Positions 44,985 to 57,374 of a stretch of 64,000 bases of DNA are shown here, in pieces. Every line of letters starts with the position of its first letter. The stretch's first letter is position 1. The notes below the pieces were generated by a model, which was not told where the DNA came from, did not search any database, and was given only the letters and a program-made list of their open reading frames with translations. Source of the DNA: Flaccisagitta enflata (taxonomy: Eukaryota > Chaetognatha > Sagittoidea > Aphragmophora); NCBI GenBank assembly GCA_965153355.1, contig OZ231127.1, positions 83,638,001 to 83,702,000 on the forward strand. Reading direction: 5' to 3'. The position numbers were made by a program, and so were the translations under genes.

Positions 44985-45145
44985 GTTCGTCCAAGAGGTT
45001 GTTGGATTAATGAAATATCCCTCACTATACCCAAACTGAACCCTAAAACGCGCACCACTCCTAGTTTTCCATATAAGAGAATCTGAAAAACATTCCATCT
45101 CAATCCAAGCCAAAAGCAAACTGCTTACCAAAAGTAGTTAGGGCA
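44985..45145 (-). repeat. dispersed repeat, copy 1
   Basis: Reverse-complement match to about 60275-60450 over blocks such as actaggagtggtgcgcg, gggtatagtgagggatat and acttttggtaagc. A second inverted piece (ttcagtatgggtatagagag) lies at 45504-45535. Family unknown. Confidence 0.7.
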
Positions 45146-45286
45146 ATGAAAGTTACTTCATGGATGAACAGCGGACGAAGATTGAATCTGAAGAAGATAT
45201 CATTTCAACTTTCCGGGGTTCAGCTCAAATCAAGGAAAACATCTTTGAGCTTCCAACCAAACGATTATGTTCACAGAAAGAGAAGG

Positions 45287-45289
<3 letters not shown>

Positions 45290-45341
<52 letters not shown>
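45290..45341. repeat. (GA)n microsatellite
   Basis: An uninterrupted GA run. Confidence 0.95.
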
Positions 45342-45343
<2 letters not shown>

Positions 45344-45957
45344 ATTAGTTTCACGAGGTAATCCCAGTCTGTGGTTCCAACCGGTCGGTCCATGCACCAA
45401 GCCCCCAGAACTTCAGTCACAACACTTTGCCTTGAATGCACTTTCTTTTAAGATATCTAACTTAACACTATCAGTCACATATCTAAGGCCCACTTTCATC
45501 TAGTTCAGTATGGGTATAGAGAGAGATATTGTACCATTTGTCATATAAATCATGGATAAAAAAAACACGCATTTGACTTGATGTACAGACTGAATTAAGT
45601 GAAAGTGGGAGGGTGTTTATGGGTGTAGCCCGTGTATGCTAAATGGGTGCCCTAAGAAATTCCACTTTATTTGAGTGCAAGGACAGGAAAGCTAAAATAC
45701 GAAAAAATTCAGATAAAAACATAACAAAAACAAGACAAAACCAATAGGGACGGACAAACATGAATTCTTTCAGTTAAGAAAAGAAGAAAACAAACAAAAT
45801 CAACCAGAGAGAGAATAAGAAGACAATGAGAGGCAAAAAGGGAGAAGCAGAAAAAAATCCAGAATATGCAAATAAGAATGAAGACGTCGTTAGGACGAGA
45901 GGATACTAGTTGTTAAGGGAAACCCGCGATGGTGAGAGAAAATATAGGCTAAAAGAG

Positions 45958-45994
45958 AAGAGAGAGAGAGAGAGAGAGAGAGACGGTCAGACAG

Positions 45995-46055
<61 letters not shown>

Positions 46056-46078
46056 GAGAAAGAGAGAAAGAGAGAAAA
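45958..46078. repeat. (GA)n-(GACA)n microsatellite
   Basis: GA (45958-45983), then GACA (45985-46052), then GA/GAAA. Confidence 0.95.
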
Positions 46079-46328
46079 CAAAGAGTGATCATTGTTTTAC
46101 TCAGATGACATGTGCTATAAAACAGATAAAACAATAAAACAATTATAGCATCAATTCTGAATTAGTTATTATCATGAATCAGAAATGTCTACATGAATGA
46201 TGAAACTTCTGCCATGACAGAGAAACCCTCTCAGATAGTTGACAAATATGCAAATATGGAAAGATGTCGAAAGTTTGCCTAGGTTTTGCAAGTAGCCATT
46301 TGACTCATGTCTAGATATCCATTTACAT

Positions 46329-46549
46329 ACAGTAGATCTCATCTAGACTTGAGATAACGGGGGCAAGCATTATGGAAAAACAAATAAAGCCATTGGAGTG
46401 ATATTTTGACCGCAAATTCATAAAAGGATGCTTTGTTCCCCATGATATCTGGTTGCCATGAAAACACTTGTTCATGTTTTTTTTTTTCAAAGATATCAAT
46501 ATATTGACAGATTTTGTCTTGTCTCAAGTCTTGACGAGATCTACTGTAT
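46329..46549. repeat. inverted repeat with 27-bp arms
   Basis: tacagtagatctcatctaga and cttgagata pair with tctcaag and acgagatctactgta at the right side, with a spacer of about 165 bp. Confidence 0.7.
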
Positions 46550-46606
46550 CTTCAGGAAGGCTATCCTTAAAACATTTTTCCTCATTTCATGTGTACTGAG
46601 TCAGTT

Positions 46607-46791
46607 TGAGTGTAAATCCCGCTATAACGGATTTCAAGGGACTATCAAAATATCATCTGTTATGGACTTATGGGCTATGGGTCAAGGGACTATAGATTTG
46701 CATTACAGGCGGAATTTCGATAATCGCAGGGCCGTTTGTTAGTGGCAGGCACGTTCGTTAGTGGCAGGCCCGTTTTAGCGGTGTTCAACTG
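46607..46791. mobile_element. Tigger/pogo-like MITE, copy 2
   Basis: Ends tgtaaatcccgctataacgg and ccgttttagcggtgttcaac (complement begins cagttgaacaccgct) form imperfect terminal repeats like those at 9315-9486. Confidence 0.55.
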
Positions 46792-46911
46792 AGGAAGATC
46801 TCAATAGCTTTTGTCACCATTGTTATGCCTCAGGTGGACCCCCAAAATTTGTGTACCAATGAATAGACCGGGGGGGGGGGCAACGAGGCTTTTAAGGTCG
46901 CCTTACCTTAC

Positions 46912-47070
46912 ATGATTCAGTGTTAGTACGCCACACCTATACATGATTCAGTGTCAGTACGCCACACCTATACATAATTCAGTGTCAGTACGCCACACCT
47001 ATACATGATTCGGTGTTAGTACGCCACACCTATACATGATTCGGTGTCAGTACGCCACACCTACATGATG
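46912..47070. repeat. 31-bp tandem repeat
   Basis: Five copies of a unit containing cagtgtcagtacgccacacc, with one or two variable sites (cagtgttag/cggtgtcag). Confidence 0.95.
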
Positions 47071-47836
<766 letters not shown>

Positions 47837-47904
47837 GTGTTTTTGTGATCTAGCCATTCATACCGCAAAATGGAGAACGAGATAGCCAAAAGGCGAGCAT
47901 TAGT

Positions 47905-48151
47905 GCGTGTTTCTAATGAAGACAAAAACGTATTCATTCCCGCCAAACACATATTTTGAAATGTCAACCGTCCCACGAGGAGTGAGCCAAGTGAGTGAGC
48001 GAACCTGTGAACGGAGCAAGCGTGTAAAGCCAGTGTAGCGGAGTGGAGCGCTGTGGAGCGAGTGAGTGGAGTGAGTGGTGGGAGCGAACAAACATAGCGA
48101 GCGACCAAGTGGCCGGTAAAAAAACGCGATTGTCTTTGACTAGAAACGCGT
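47905..48151. mobile_element. family D MITE
   Basis: Ends gcgtgtttctaatgaagac and ctttgactagaaacgcg are inverted relative to each other. The interior is rich in gagtgagtg/gagcgag and ends aaaacgcgattg, matching 50440-50748 in reverse. Confidence 0.75.
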
Positions 48152-48295
48152 CTAATGAATGGAATCACATTTTGGAGTGGAACTGGAAGCTCGAGTTGGA
48201 AACTTCCCACTTCTTTTGTTTGCCATTCAACATTTTCTAATTCAAATTTTCAATTTGCGGCTCCTCTGCTACGATCCTTTTTTATCTCTTTCTAT

Positions 48296-48356
48296 GTGAT
48301 GATGATGATGGTGATGGTGGTGGTGATGGTGAGGGTGAGGACGGTGGTGATTAAAT

Positions 48357-48405
<49 letters not shown>

Positions 48406-48421
48406 TGATGGATGATGATGA

Positions 48422-48459
<38 letters not shown>

Positions 48460-48487
48460 CATGATGATGATGATGATGATGATGATT
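48296..48487. repeat. (GAT)n microsatellite
   Basis: GAT/GGT repeats with short GATGGATG interruptions. Confidence 0.95.
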
Positions 48488-48499
48488 TTGGTGATGATA

Positions 48500-48875
48500 A
48501 GGTTACTAGTATCGGAACAGAAAGACTGACAGACAGACCGTTAGCCAGACAGAAAGACAGACAGACAGACAGATAGACAGATTAACAGTCAGATGAACAA
48601 ACAGACTAACAGACGTAAAGTCAGGAAGGGGGTGTATACCAGACATAACAGTTTAAATATAGAAAGAAAGCCGGATGCATGGCTACCCAATAAGTCGCGT
48701 GCTGGCAGTGATAAAAAATAATCAAACATTGGGCAAAGGTAGTGCAATGCAAAACTGCCCGTAAACGCCAAAGCAAAGTGTTACAGACCAACTGTCTGAC
48801 TAACCGACCAAACGACCGACAGATGTACTGACCGGCTGACATAGCAGGTCATGGATTTGCATGCATGTGACTAAA
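48500..48875. repeat. GACA repeats and family A element
   Basis: A GACAGACA patch, then gccggatgcatggctaccca, aagtcgcgtgctggcagtga, ACCGACC repeats, and gcaggtcatggatttgcatg followed by catgtgactaaaaaa. Confidence 0.65.
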
Positions 48876-48889
48876 AAATGACAGGTGCG

Positions 48890-49318
48890 ATTGTAGTAAC
48901 CCGGCTTTTGAGTCAAACGCATTGTCCCAATGTGCTCAGATCCTTTAAGTTGCTGGAAATATCCCTCCCAAACAACACCCCTAAAATTTGAGGCCCTTCG
49001 GATTATGCAAAACCTTGACCACCACCCAACCTCTTTTCCCGTGATAGGGATCTGAGCCCAATTTGGTATAAGTTCATGTTAAGATTGAAAGATGGACAGA
49101 TATACAAAAACATGAGTGTAAAGATAAAGGAATTGCAAACACTTTCCCAAAGCAATAACTGAGATTACAGACCTCGTATGACTTTTTTTCCAAAGTCTGT
49201 CCGAAGGTCGGTAACCTGACGCCCAACTGAGGGATAGAAATGCTGTGATTGTAGTTACTAATCCATCAAATTCAAAAAGCATTTTCGTTCTATTCCTACT
49301 TTGTACAGTGGGGTTCAT
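48890..49318. other. unassigned DNA
   Basis: No recognisable gene or repeat. Confidence 0.4.
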
Positions 49319-49319
49319 G

Positions 49320-49997
49320 GAAACAAGGCCGGATACACGGCTACATTAGTCGCGTGCGGGTGGGCAGGAGTGCCGGAGGTCACTAGGGCTCAAAAAGCTC
49401 AAAAACACGAAAAAAGTAACTAGCCATCCAAGGATCGCACATGGTTAGCGGTACCCGATGCCCTGCTTAGAGTGATTAGCTGAAGAAGTGGAGTGAGAGC
49501 AGGGCAGCGGCCCCAAAGGGCCCATGTCCTGTAGGACACAGGGGTGAATTTCAACATGTCCTGAGAGGGCATATTTGAGGCCTTTGTTGCAGTTTTCCAT
49601 GATATTTAATAGGAATTTTGCATATTTTCAATAACTTCTCAATTTGCCATATCATTCAATTGGAATTTTACATTTTTCTCAGTTTTCATCAAGTTTCCAT
49701 GTTATTCAATGGGAACATGCATTTTTTTGTTATTTTTCAAATTTTCCATGTTATTCAATGGGAAATTTGCATTTTCTCAAATTCCCATGTTATTCAATGG
49801 TAATTAGGTTATTAGAGGCTTGAGAATCTTGGGTGGGACGTAATGTCACATCTACGTAACAGTTCACTCCTGTGTCCTACAGGACATTGGCCCTTTGGGG
49901 CCGCTGCCCAAAAAGGGGACCGACCGACCAACCAACCAACCAACCAACCGACAGACCGACATAGCGGGGTGTAGAGTCTCCTAGCATGCGACTAAAA
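49320..49997. mobile_element. family A element containing a nested satellite-family element
   Basis: The left part (aacaaggccggatacacggc to aaaacacgaaaaaagtaa, 49321-49423) and right part (ACCGACC repeats, ggggtgtagagtctcctagc, atgcgactaaaaa, 49920-49997) form one family A copy. Between them lies an element with ends ggttagcggtacccgatgcc / ggcagcggccccaaagggcc / tcctgtaggacacagg and, inverted, tcctgtgtcctacaggacat / ggggccgctgcccaaaa, holding about four 60-bp units around ccatgttattcaatgggaa. Confidence 0.8.
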
Positions 49998-49999
49998 AC

Positions 50000-50435
50000 A
50001 GCCTAAACTGGAGAAAGGTATTTAAGTGTCTTAATTTCATTTGACAAACTTGATATTTGAAATAAAAATTGTTCATTTGATGCTTTTTTCTCTGAGTTTT
50101 TCGGTTGCTATGGAAACAAAATTATATTTTCCAACATTAAAAACCGCTAAAACATCATTATTTTCACAAATGTTATGAGGGATCATTGCTTAAAATTGAG
50201 TTTACAACAACTTTGCCACAGTATGTTCCATAACAATATTGCTGGTTTGGCCGTTGCTAGGGAGCATCACACCTAGCTCCTATTTTCAAAACATCTTAGG
50301 CAACATTTAGTATCTATTTTAGAAATTAAAGCACACAAAAATCTGATTCAGGTAAATCTGTCCCAAAGTGCGTTGCAGTCAGGAAAGTGAGACTCCAAAA
50401 TCGCAGATGATAAAGGAAATGGGAAGATCGGCACT
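50000..50435. other. unassigned DNA
   Basis: No gene or repeat recognised. Confidence 0.4.
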
Positions 50436-50439
50436 GAGG

Positions 50440-51012
50440 GGGCGTTTCTAGTCAAAGAGGATCGCGTTTTGAAAGGGCCACTCAGTCGCTCGCTACGTTC
50501 GTTCGCTCGCACCGCTCACTCCGCTCAATCGCTCCGCAGCGCTCCGCTTCGCTACGCTCTCTTTGCTACGCTCTCTTCGCTACGCTCTCTTTGCTACGCT
50601 CACTTTGCTCGCTCGCTCCGTTCACGGGCTCGCTCACTCACTTCCCTCACTCCCTCGTGGGACAGTTGAAATTCTTGAATATGTGTTCACGCTGTTATCG
50701 CGTTTCACGGGAACAAACGCGTTTTTGGCGCTCACTAGAAACACGCCCTTAGCTTGTTTTTACTGATAACCAAAAACGCGTTTGTTCTAGTGAAACGCGT
50801 TTACAGTGTGAACACATATTCACAAATTTCAACTGTCCCACAAAGGAGTGAGCAAAGTGAGTGAGTGAGCCCATGAACGGAGCGAGTAAGGAGTGAGTAT
50901 GGAGCGAGTGATGAGTGAGCGGTGTGAGAGAGCGGAGAGAGTGGTGCGACAAATGAACATAGCGAGCGACCGAGTGACCCGTTAAAGACGCGGTTATCTG
51001 TGACTAGAAACA
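50440..51012. mobile_element. two family D MITEs, head to head
   Basis: First: gggcgtttctagt (50440) to actagaaacacgccc (50748), a complete element with 13-bp terminal repeats. Second: 50769-51012, inverted, lacking a clean outer end. Together they form a palindrome centred near 50755. The cgctacgctctctttg run at 50545-50610 is a local tandem expansion inside the first. Confidence 0.8.
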
Positions 51013-51142
51013 CTATGCGGCCAAGACCACTATGAGATGACCAAGTAAAAAAAAAAAGAATATGAAGGCTGACTGAGGTGCTTCCGTCACTACTATCTGA
51101 CAGCCGATCCAGGGTGAGAACAACATTACTCTGGTTTTTTTT

Positions 51143-52848
51143 TTTTTAGTCGCGTGCACGCGACTCTACAACCCGCTTTGTCCGTCGGTCGGTTGGTCGG
51201 TCGGTCGGTCGGTTGGTCACACTTTACTTTTTTTATCAATTTTATTTCTATAGGTCATTTTTAGTCATTCTAAGTCATTCTAAGTCATTCTAAGTCATTC
51301 TAAGTCATTTCAAGTCATTTTAAGTCATTCTAAGTCATTATTGTCATTTTAGTCAATATAGTCCTTTTCATCATTTCAAGTTATTTTAAGTCATTTTAAG
51401 TTATTTTAAATCATTTCAAGTGATTCTAAGTAATTTCAAGTGATTTTAAGGCATTTTAAGTCTTTCCAAGTCATTTTTAGTCATTATTGTCATTTTAGTC
51501 AATATAATCCTTTTCATCATTTTAATTCATTTTAAGTCATTTTATGTCATTTTAAGTCATTTTAGATCATTTTTAGTCATTTTATGTCATTCTAAGTCAT
51601 TCTCAGTCATTTTAGTCATTTTAGTCAATAAAGTCATTTCACTTTTTATTTACATAATTATAGGTATTTGTAGGTCATTATAGGTCATTATGCAATTATA
51701 GGTGATCATAGGTCATTATAGGTAATCATAGGTCATTGTAGGTAATTATAGGTCATTATGTAATTATAGGTAATTATAGGTCATTATAGGTGATTATCGA
51801 TTATTATGCAATTATAGATCATTATTGGTAATCATAGGTCATTATGTAATCATAGGTATTCATAGGTAATTATAGGTAATTATAGGTAATTATAGGTAAT
51901 TACAGGTAATTACAGGTCATGTAATTATAGGTAATTATAGGTAATTATAGGTCATAAGGGGTAATCATAGGTTATTATAGGTCATTATGCAATTATAGGT
52001 CATTATTGGTAATTATTGGTCATTATGTAGTTATAGATAATTATAGGTGATAAAAGGTAATTATAGATCATTATAGGTAATTCTAAGTCATTATGTTATT
52101 ATAGGTAATTGTAGGTCATTATAGATAGTTATAGGTAATAATAGGTCATTATGAAATTTAAGGTAATTATTGGTAATCAAAGGTCAATAAAGGTAATTAT
52201 AGGTCATCTTTCAATTATAGGTAATTATAGCTGATCATAGGTAATTAAAGGTAAATATAGGTCATTGTGCAATTATAGGTAATTATAGGTAATCATAGAT
52301 CATTATAGGTCATTATGTTAGTAAAGGTAGTTATGGGTAATTATGGGTAATCATAGGTCATTATAGGTAATTATTGGTCATATGTAATTATAGGTAATCA
52401 TAGGTCTTTATAGGTACTTATAGGTCATTATTTAATTATGAGTAATTATAGGTAATTATAGGTAATTATAGGTAATTATAGGTAATCATAAGTCAATATA
52501 GGTAAGTATAGGTCATTATGTTATGATAGGTAATTGTGGGTAATTATGGGTAATCATACATCATTATAGGTAATCATTGGTCCATATGTAATTATAGGTA
52601 ATCATAGGTCTTATAGTTACTTATAGTACTTATAGTTCATTATTTGATAATGGGTAATTATAGGTAATTATAGGTAATTATAGATCATTATAGGCAATTA
52701 TAGGTCAATAGGTAATTATAGTCATTATCGTCATAGGTCAATAGGTAATCATAGTCATTATCGTCATTACAGGAAATAACACACTTATATAATTAGTCGA
52801 TTATGTAAGTAAGTCTCGCACGCGACTTATAGGTGTTGGCCTTGTTTT
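51143..52848. mobile_element. longest family A element, 1.7 kb
   Basis: Starts ttttttttagtcgcgtgcac (palindrome at 51149-51164), then GTCGGTCGG, then about 35 ctaagtcatt-type units (51255-51640). These are followed by about 1.1 kb of aattataggt/catttaggt-type 10-bp repeats, and it ends aagtctcgcacgcgacttat and ggtgttggccttgtttttt. No ORF. Confidence 0.85.
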
Positions 52849-53228
52849 TTGCAGTTTTGCCAATTTCATATGTGTACAATACAAGAACAATGGAGAGGGA
52901 AATCTTTTCTGGAGGGCTTTTTGAGTAATTCTAAAAATCAGAAAAAATTAGACCAATTTTCAATGCAGATTGTACTGGGGTGTGTTGACTCAATTTTTGA
53001 TTCCATATTGTTAATCTTGGCAAAATTCCATTTCATTTGATAGGTCGCAGGAAATTTCGCATAGAATAAAAGTAAGGAATCAAAAAATGAGCCAATACAA
53101 CTCACAAGAATCTGCATTACCACCACCTTTCCTGTAGGCGAAAAATCGATTTTTTTTCTAAAAGCCCTTAAGGAAAGATTTCCCTCTCGATTGTTATTGT
53201 ATTGTACACATATAAAATTGGCAAGACT

Positions 53229-53235
<7 letters not shown>
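52849..53235. mobile_element. hairpin element
   Basis: gcagttttgccaatttcata and tgtgtacaata pair with tattgtacacatataaaatt and ggcaagactgc. The centre holds TTTCATTTGATAGGTCGCA (53031-53049), shared with the foldback at 1.5-2.1 kb. A poly-A tract follows (53230-53285). Confidence 0.8.
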
Positions 53236-53265
<30 letters not shown>

Positions 53266-53699
53266 AGAAGAAGAAAAAAAAAAAAGGGTATTGTCATTCC
53301 TACCCTGGATTGGCTGTCAGACAGTAGTGCCGTACTCCGTTTGAGCTGTAAATAAGAAATTCACTGGTTGGGGGGGGGGGGTGGAGTTTTATGCACGCTC
53401 TATAGAATTACCAAGGAAAAAATTCATTGTAGTCCATCTATTCAAATTAGCAAAACCCCTCCGATAAAGAACATTCATAACACTATGAGTCTATGACTTA
53501 GCGTTAGCTGCTTGTGGGCAACCCAGAAATCCTTTTAAAAGAAGTAAAGAAAAGATCGGGTCACATAAGACTTGGCTGGGATTGGTTACGCCATGTCAAT
53601 CCGTGTAATGCCATGTCACTGAAAAGTTACAAAGCAAGTCACAGTCCAGGAATCCGTCACGCGCGACTACAAGCAAAATGAATCCCTTCCTGTTGCTTG

Positions 53700-53821
<122 letters not shown>

Positions 53822-53898
53822 GCGGAACTAATCTTTCTGTGAAGTGACCAACTCCTTTGAATTTCGATTCTTTATTTTACCGCAAAGCAAAGAAGAAT

Positions 53899-53931
<33 letters not shown>

Positions 53932-54002
53932 CAAACAAAAAAATCAATAAATCAACACGAAAAACAAACCAGTCTATTACTACTACCGTCCTTACATAGA
54001 TA

Positions 54003-54183
54003 ACAAGGCCGGATACACGGCTACCGAAGTCGCGTGAGGGTGGGCAGGGGCCATATTTGAGGTCACTAGACCAATTGGGCAGGAGCAGTGAGGTCCAAAA
54101 ATAAAAGATCATAAAAAAGTAAAGTGTGACCAACCAACCGACCGACGGACGGGGTGTAGAATCGCGTGCACGCGACTGAAAAA
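54003..54183. repeat. family A element, near-complete
   Basis: acaaggccggatacacggct, gtcgcgtgagggtgggcagg, gggcaggagcagtgaggtcc, CAACCGACCGACGG, then ggggtgtagaatcgcgtgca and cgcgactgaaaaa. Confidence 0.85.
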
Positions 54184-54537
54184 AGTAAAAAATGTATCAT
54201 GAATGTAAACAAACATTATTTTGCATTTACAATACATACGGTTAAAGCTTTCCCATTCTGATAAATGACTGGGATTCTCTTTTTTTTTTCTTGAATTGTC
54301 CGCACGTGCTAGAATGAATTTTGGTCCGCTTGTCACAGACTCCCCCTTTAATCATATGCATGGATTCCCGTACGTTTGTGCGCGGAAACGATCCCGTTAA
54401 AAAGGAGTTGTTGTAGTTGCAACTGACACGGTTATAGGCTCTGTTGGTGGGTGGATGCAATTATCTTTGTCATTATACTTGCTAGTGAGTTTGTTTGCAA
54501 TACGCGGTGAAGCATCACCCTCACCTCGAACAACCTC

Positions 54538-56030
54538 AAACTCAGTTTCTACCTCAGCCTCAACCTCAGCCTCAACCTCAGCTTCACCTTCAGCCTCAAC
54601 CTCAGCTTCACCCTCAGCCTCAACCTCAGCCTCAACCTTAGCTTCAACCTCAGCATCAACCTCAGCCTCAAACTCAGCCTCAACCAAAGCCTCCACCTCA
54701 ACCTCAGCCTAAACCTCAGCATCAACCTCAGCCTCAGCTTCGACCTTAGCTTCACCCTCAGCCTCAACCTCAGCTTCAACCTTAGCTTCATCATCAGCCT
54801 CAAACTCAGCCTCAACCCCAGCCTCAACCTCAGCTTCAACCTCAGTCTCAGCCTCAGCCTAAACCTCAGCTTCAACCTCAACCTCAGCCTCAACCTCAGC
54901 TTCAACCTCAGCCTCAACCTCAGCTTCAACCTCAGCTTCAACCTCAGCCTTTACCTTAGCCTCAACCTCAGCTTCAACCTCAGCTTTAACCATAGCTTCA
55001 ACCTGAGCCTTAGCTACAGTCTCAACCTCAGCTTCAACCTTAGCTTCAACATCAGCCTCAAACTCAGCCTCAACCACAGCCTCAACCTCAGCCTCAACCT
55101 CAGCCTCAACCTCAGCTTCAACCTCAGCTTCAACCTCAGCCTTAACCTCAGCCTCAACCTCAGCTTCAACCTCAGCTTCAACCTCAGCTTCACCCTCTGC
55201 CTCAACTTCACCCTCAGCATCAACCTCAGCCACAATCTTAACCTCAACCTTAGCTTCAGCCTCAACCTCAGCTTCAACGTCAGCCTCAACCTCAACCATA
55301 GCTTCACCCTCAGCCTCAACAACAGCCTCATCCTCAGCTTCAACCTTAGCTTCAACCTCAGCCTTAACCTCAGCCTCAACCTCAGCTTCAACCTCAGCTT
55401 CAACCTCAGCTTCAACCTCAGCCTCAACCTCAGCTTCAACCTCAGCCTCAACCTCAGCCTCAACCTCAGCCTCAACCTCAGCTTCAACCTCAGCCTTAAC
55501 CTCAGCCTCAACCTCAGCTTCAACCTCAGCTTCAACCTCAGCCTTAACCTCAGCCTCAACCTCAGCTTCAACCTCAGCTTCAACCTCAGCCTCAACCTCA
55601 GCCTCAACCTCAGCTTCAACCTCAGCTTCAACCTCAGCTTCAACCTGAGCCTTAGCTACAGCCTCAACCTCAGCATCAACCTCAGCATCAAACTCAGCCT
55701 CAACCACAGCCTCAACCTCAGCCTCAGCCTCAACCTCAGCATCAACCTCAGCATCAACCCTAGCTTCAACCTCAGCCTCAACCTCAGCCTCAACCTCAGC
55801 ATCAACCTCAGCATTAACCTCAGCCTCACCCTCTGCCTCAACTTCACCCTCAGCATCAACCTCAGCCTCAATCTTAACTTCAACCTTAGCTTCAGCCTCA
55901 ACCTCAGCTTCAACGTCAGCCTCAACCTCAACCATAGCTTCACCCTCAGCCTTTACAACAGCCTCATCCTCAGCTTCAGCCTTAGCTTCAACCTCAGCCT
56001 TAACCTCAGCCTTAACCTCAGCCTCACCCA
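54538..56030. repeat. 1.5-kb minisatellite, 12-bp unit
   Basis: More than 120 copies of caacctcagctt/caacctcagcct. The unit length is a multiple of three and has no stop in at least three frames, so long ORFs (390 residues of VEAE-type, 209 and 130 residues of LRLK-type) arise without selection. Scattered acc>acg or gcc>aca changes are non-periodic. Confidence 0.92.
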
Positions 56031-56384
56031 CAGCCTCGCGTTCTTTATTTGTTTTGTCATTTTGAGAAATTTTCCGAACGTGGTGCAGACCATTTATTCT
56101 ATTGCCGAAACGAGAAGGAGAGAGAGAGCAGACAATAGACTACTGACAAACACATAGAAAAACAGACAGATAGAGAACGAGTCAAACGCTGACATAGACA
56201 ATTTACACTTTTGATGCCTTACCATACGACTGAGAAAAGACGCACTTTTAAATGACTAAACCGTTTGAGATACAAACCTAGGATTTGTCTGGATTGAAAG
56301 ATAATTTGAAAATCTTTTAAAATGTCTTCTTTAAAAAAATTTAAAATTGATTTTTATGTCTATCTCATTTATTATCAAATAGGT
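56031..56384. other. unassigned DNA
   Basis: No gene or repeat recognised. Confidence 0.4.
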
Positions 56385-56540
56385 GCGTCCCGGAGGGGCC
56401 GATGACCTATGATTACACATAGGGCAATTTTCTCCGGTTTCCGATGTCCTTCTCCACCCCCAGGCCTCATCTCATTCCAACATACACTAACTTAGGGGCA
56501 TCGGGTACCGCTGACCATGTAACGCCTCTGCGACTCTTTT
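56385..56540. repeat. satellite-family ends without array
   Basis: gtcccggaggggccgatgac, ctatgattacacatagggca, then cttaggggcatcgggtaccg, tgaccatgtaacgcctctgc. Confidence 0.7.
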
Positions 56541-56559
56541 TTATCCAAGTGGTAATCGT

Positions 56560-57060
56560 CTGAGTTCGTCTCTATAAGAGGGTCCGTCCTTTCTGTCAGT
56601 TAGACCTCTTCAAGAATCCATTTACCCAATTGGTATTCAGCTGGGCTTACCCACCCCCACCGGAAAGGCATCTAACCAGGCGCTTCAAAATGGAAGCTTC
56701 AGCTGTTTCGGTGTCCAGTTTACCGATGAAACCGATAACTCTGCTCGTAATATACGAGCTTTGAATCTTAGTAAGCTAGTGAAGAAGGCGAGATACACGC
56801 GCGGGGGACCATCAGTCGCGTGTGGTTGGAACTTGAACAGGGGCAGGGAAAGGGGCAGGGCCAGAAATGCCCGATTCTTCACTTACGTCTAGGACGTCTA
56901 GGACGTCTAGGACGGACCAAAGGGCCAATCAATGTGTTTTCCTGTTTCTCTGCCTCTCTGTATGTCCGTCAGTCAGTCTGTCAGTCTGTTGGTCTATCAA
57001 TAGCCCTTCCTCCGTGTGTATCTGATCCACTGTGTTCCTCGATTATTTCAAGTTACAGGC
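56560..57060. repeat. family A/B fragments
   Basis: gtctctataagagggtccgt (family B end) at 56567. agtcgcgtgtggttggaact and gacgtctaggacgtctagga repeats (56889-56915), then GTCAGTCTGTC repeats to 57000. Confidence 0.45.
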
Positions 57061-57214
57061 AGTCTTGATCTTTACCGATCTCAGTCTGTTTCTTGCCTAT
57101 TTGTCTGTCTGCTTAAACCTTGCTCTCAATCTTCTTCTTCGCCTGCAACGTCTCAGCTTCACTGTTTGTCTCATTTTTTCTGTCTGTCTTTAACTGTCAT
57201 TTTCTCTCTGTCTT

Positions 57215-57248
<34 letters not shown>

Positions 57249-57374
57249 ATTCTTGTCTCTTTCTCAACCCCTCTGAGATTTGTAATAATCCCCATGTAAG
57301 AACCGGGGATCATCACAGATCATGTCAACAGATCCTTTTCAAGGCAATTTCGCGTTTCGTGTTTGTGAGTCTCT

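Larger units (their letters stand above)
51070..53350. repeat. outer inverted repeat of a nested insertion complex
   Basis: Arms of about 60 bp (51070-51130, with ctgacagccgatccagggt; and 53290-53350, with accctggattggctgtcag) enclose the family A element and the hairpin element listed next. Confidence 0.75.

Noticed and set aside
54859-56031. 390-residue minus-strand ORF of VEAE-type repeats
   Set aside because: Produced by a stop-free 12-bp minisatellite that is open in other frames too; no start context, domain or non-repetitive part.
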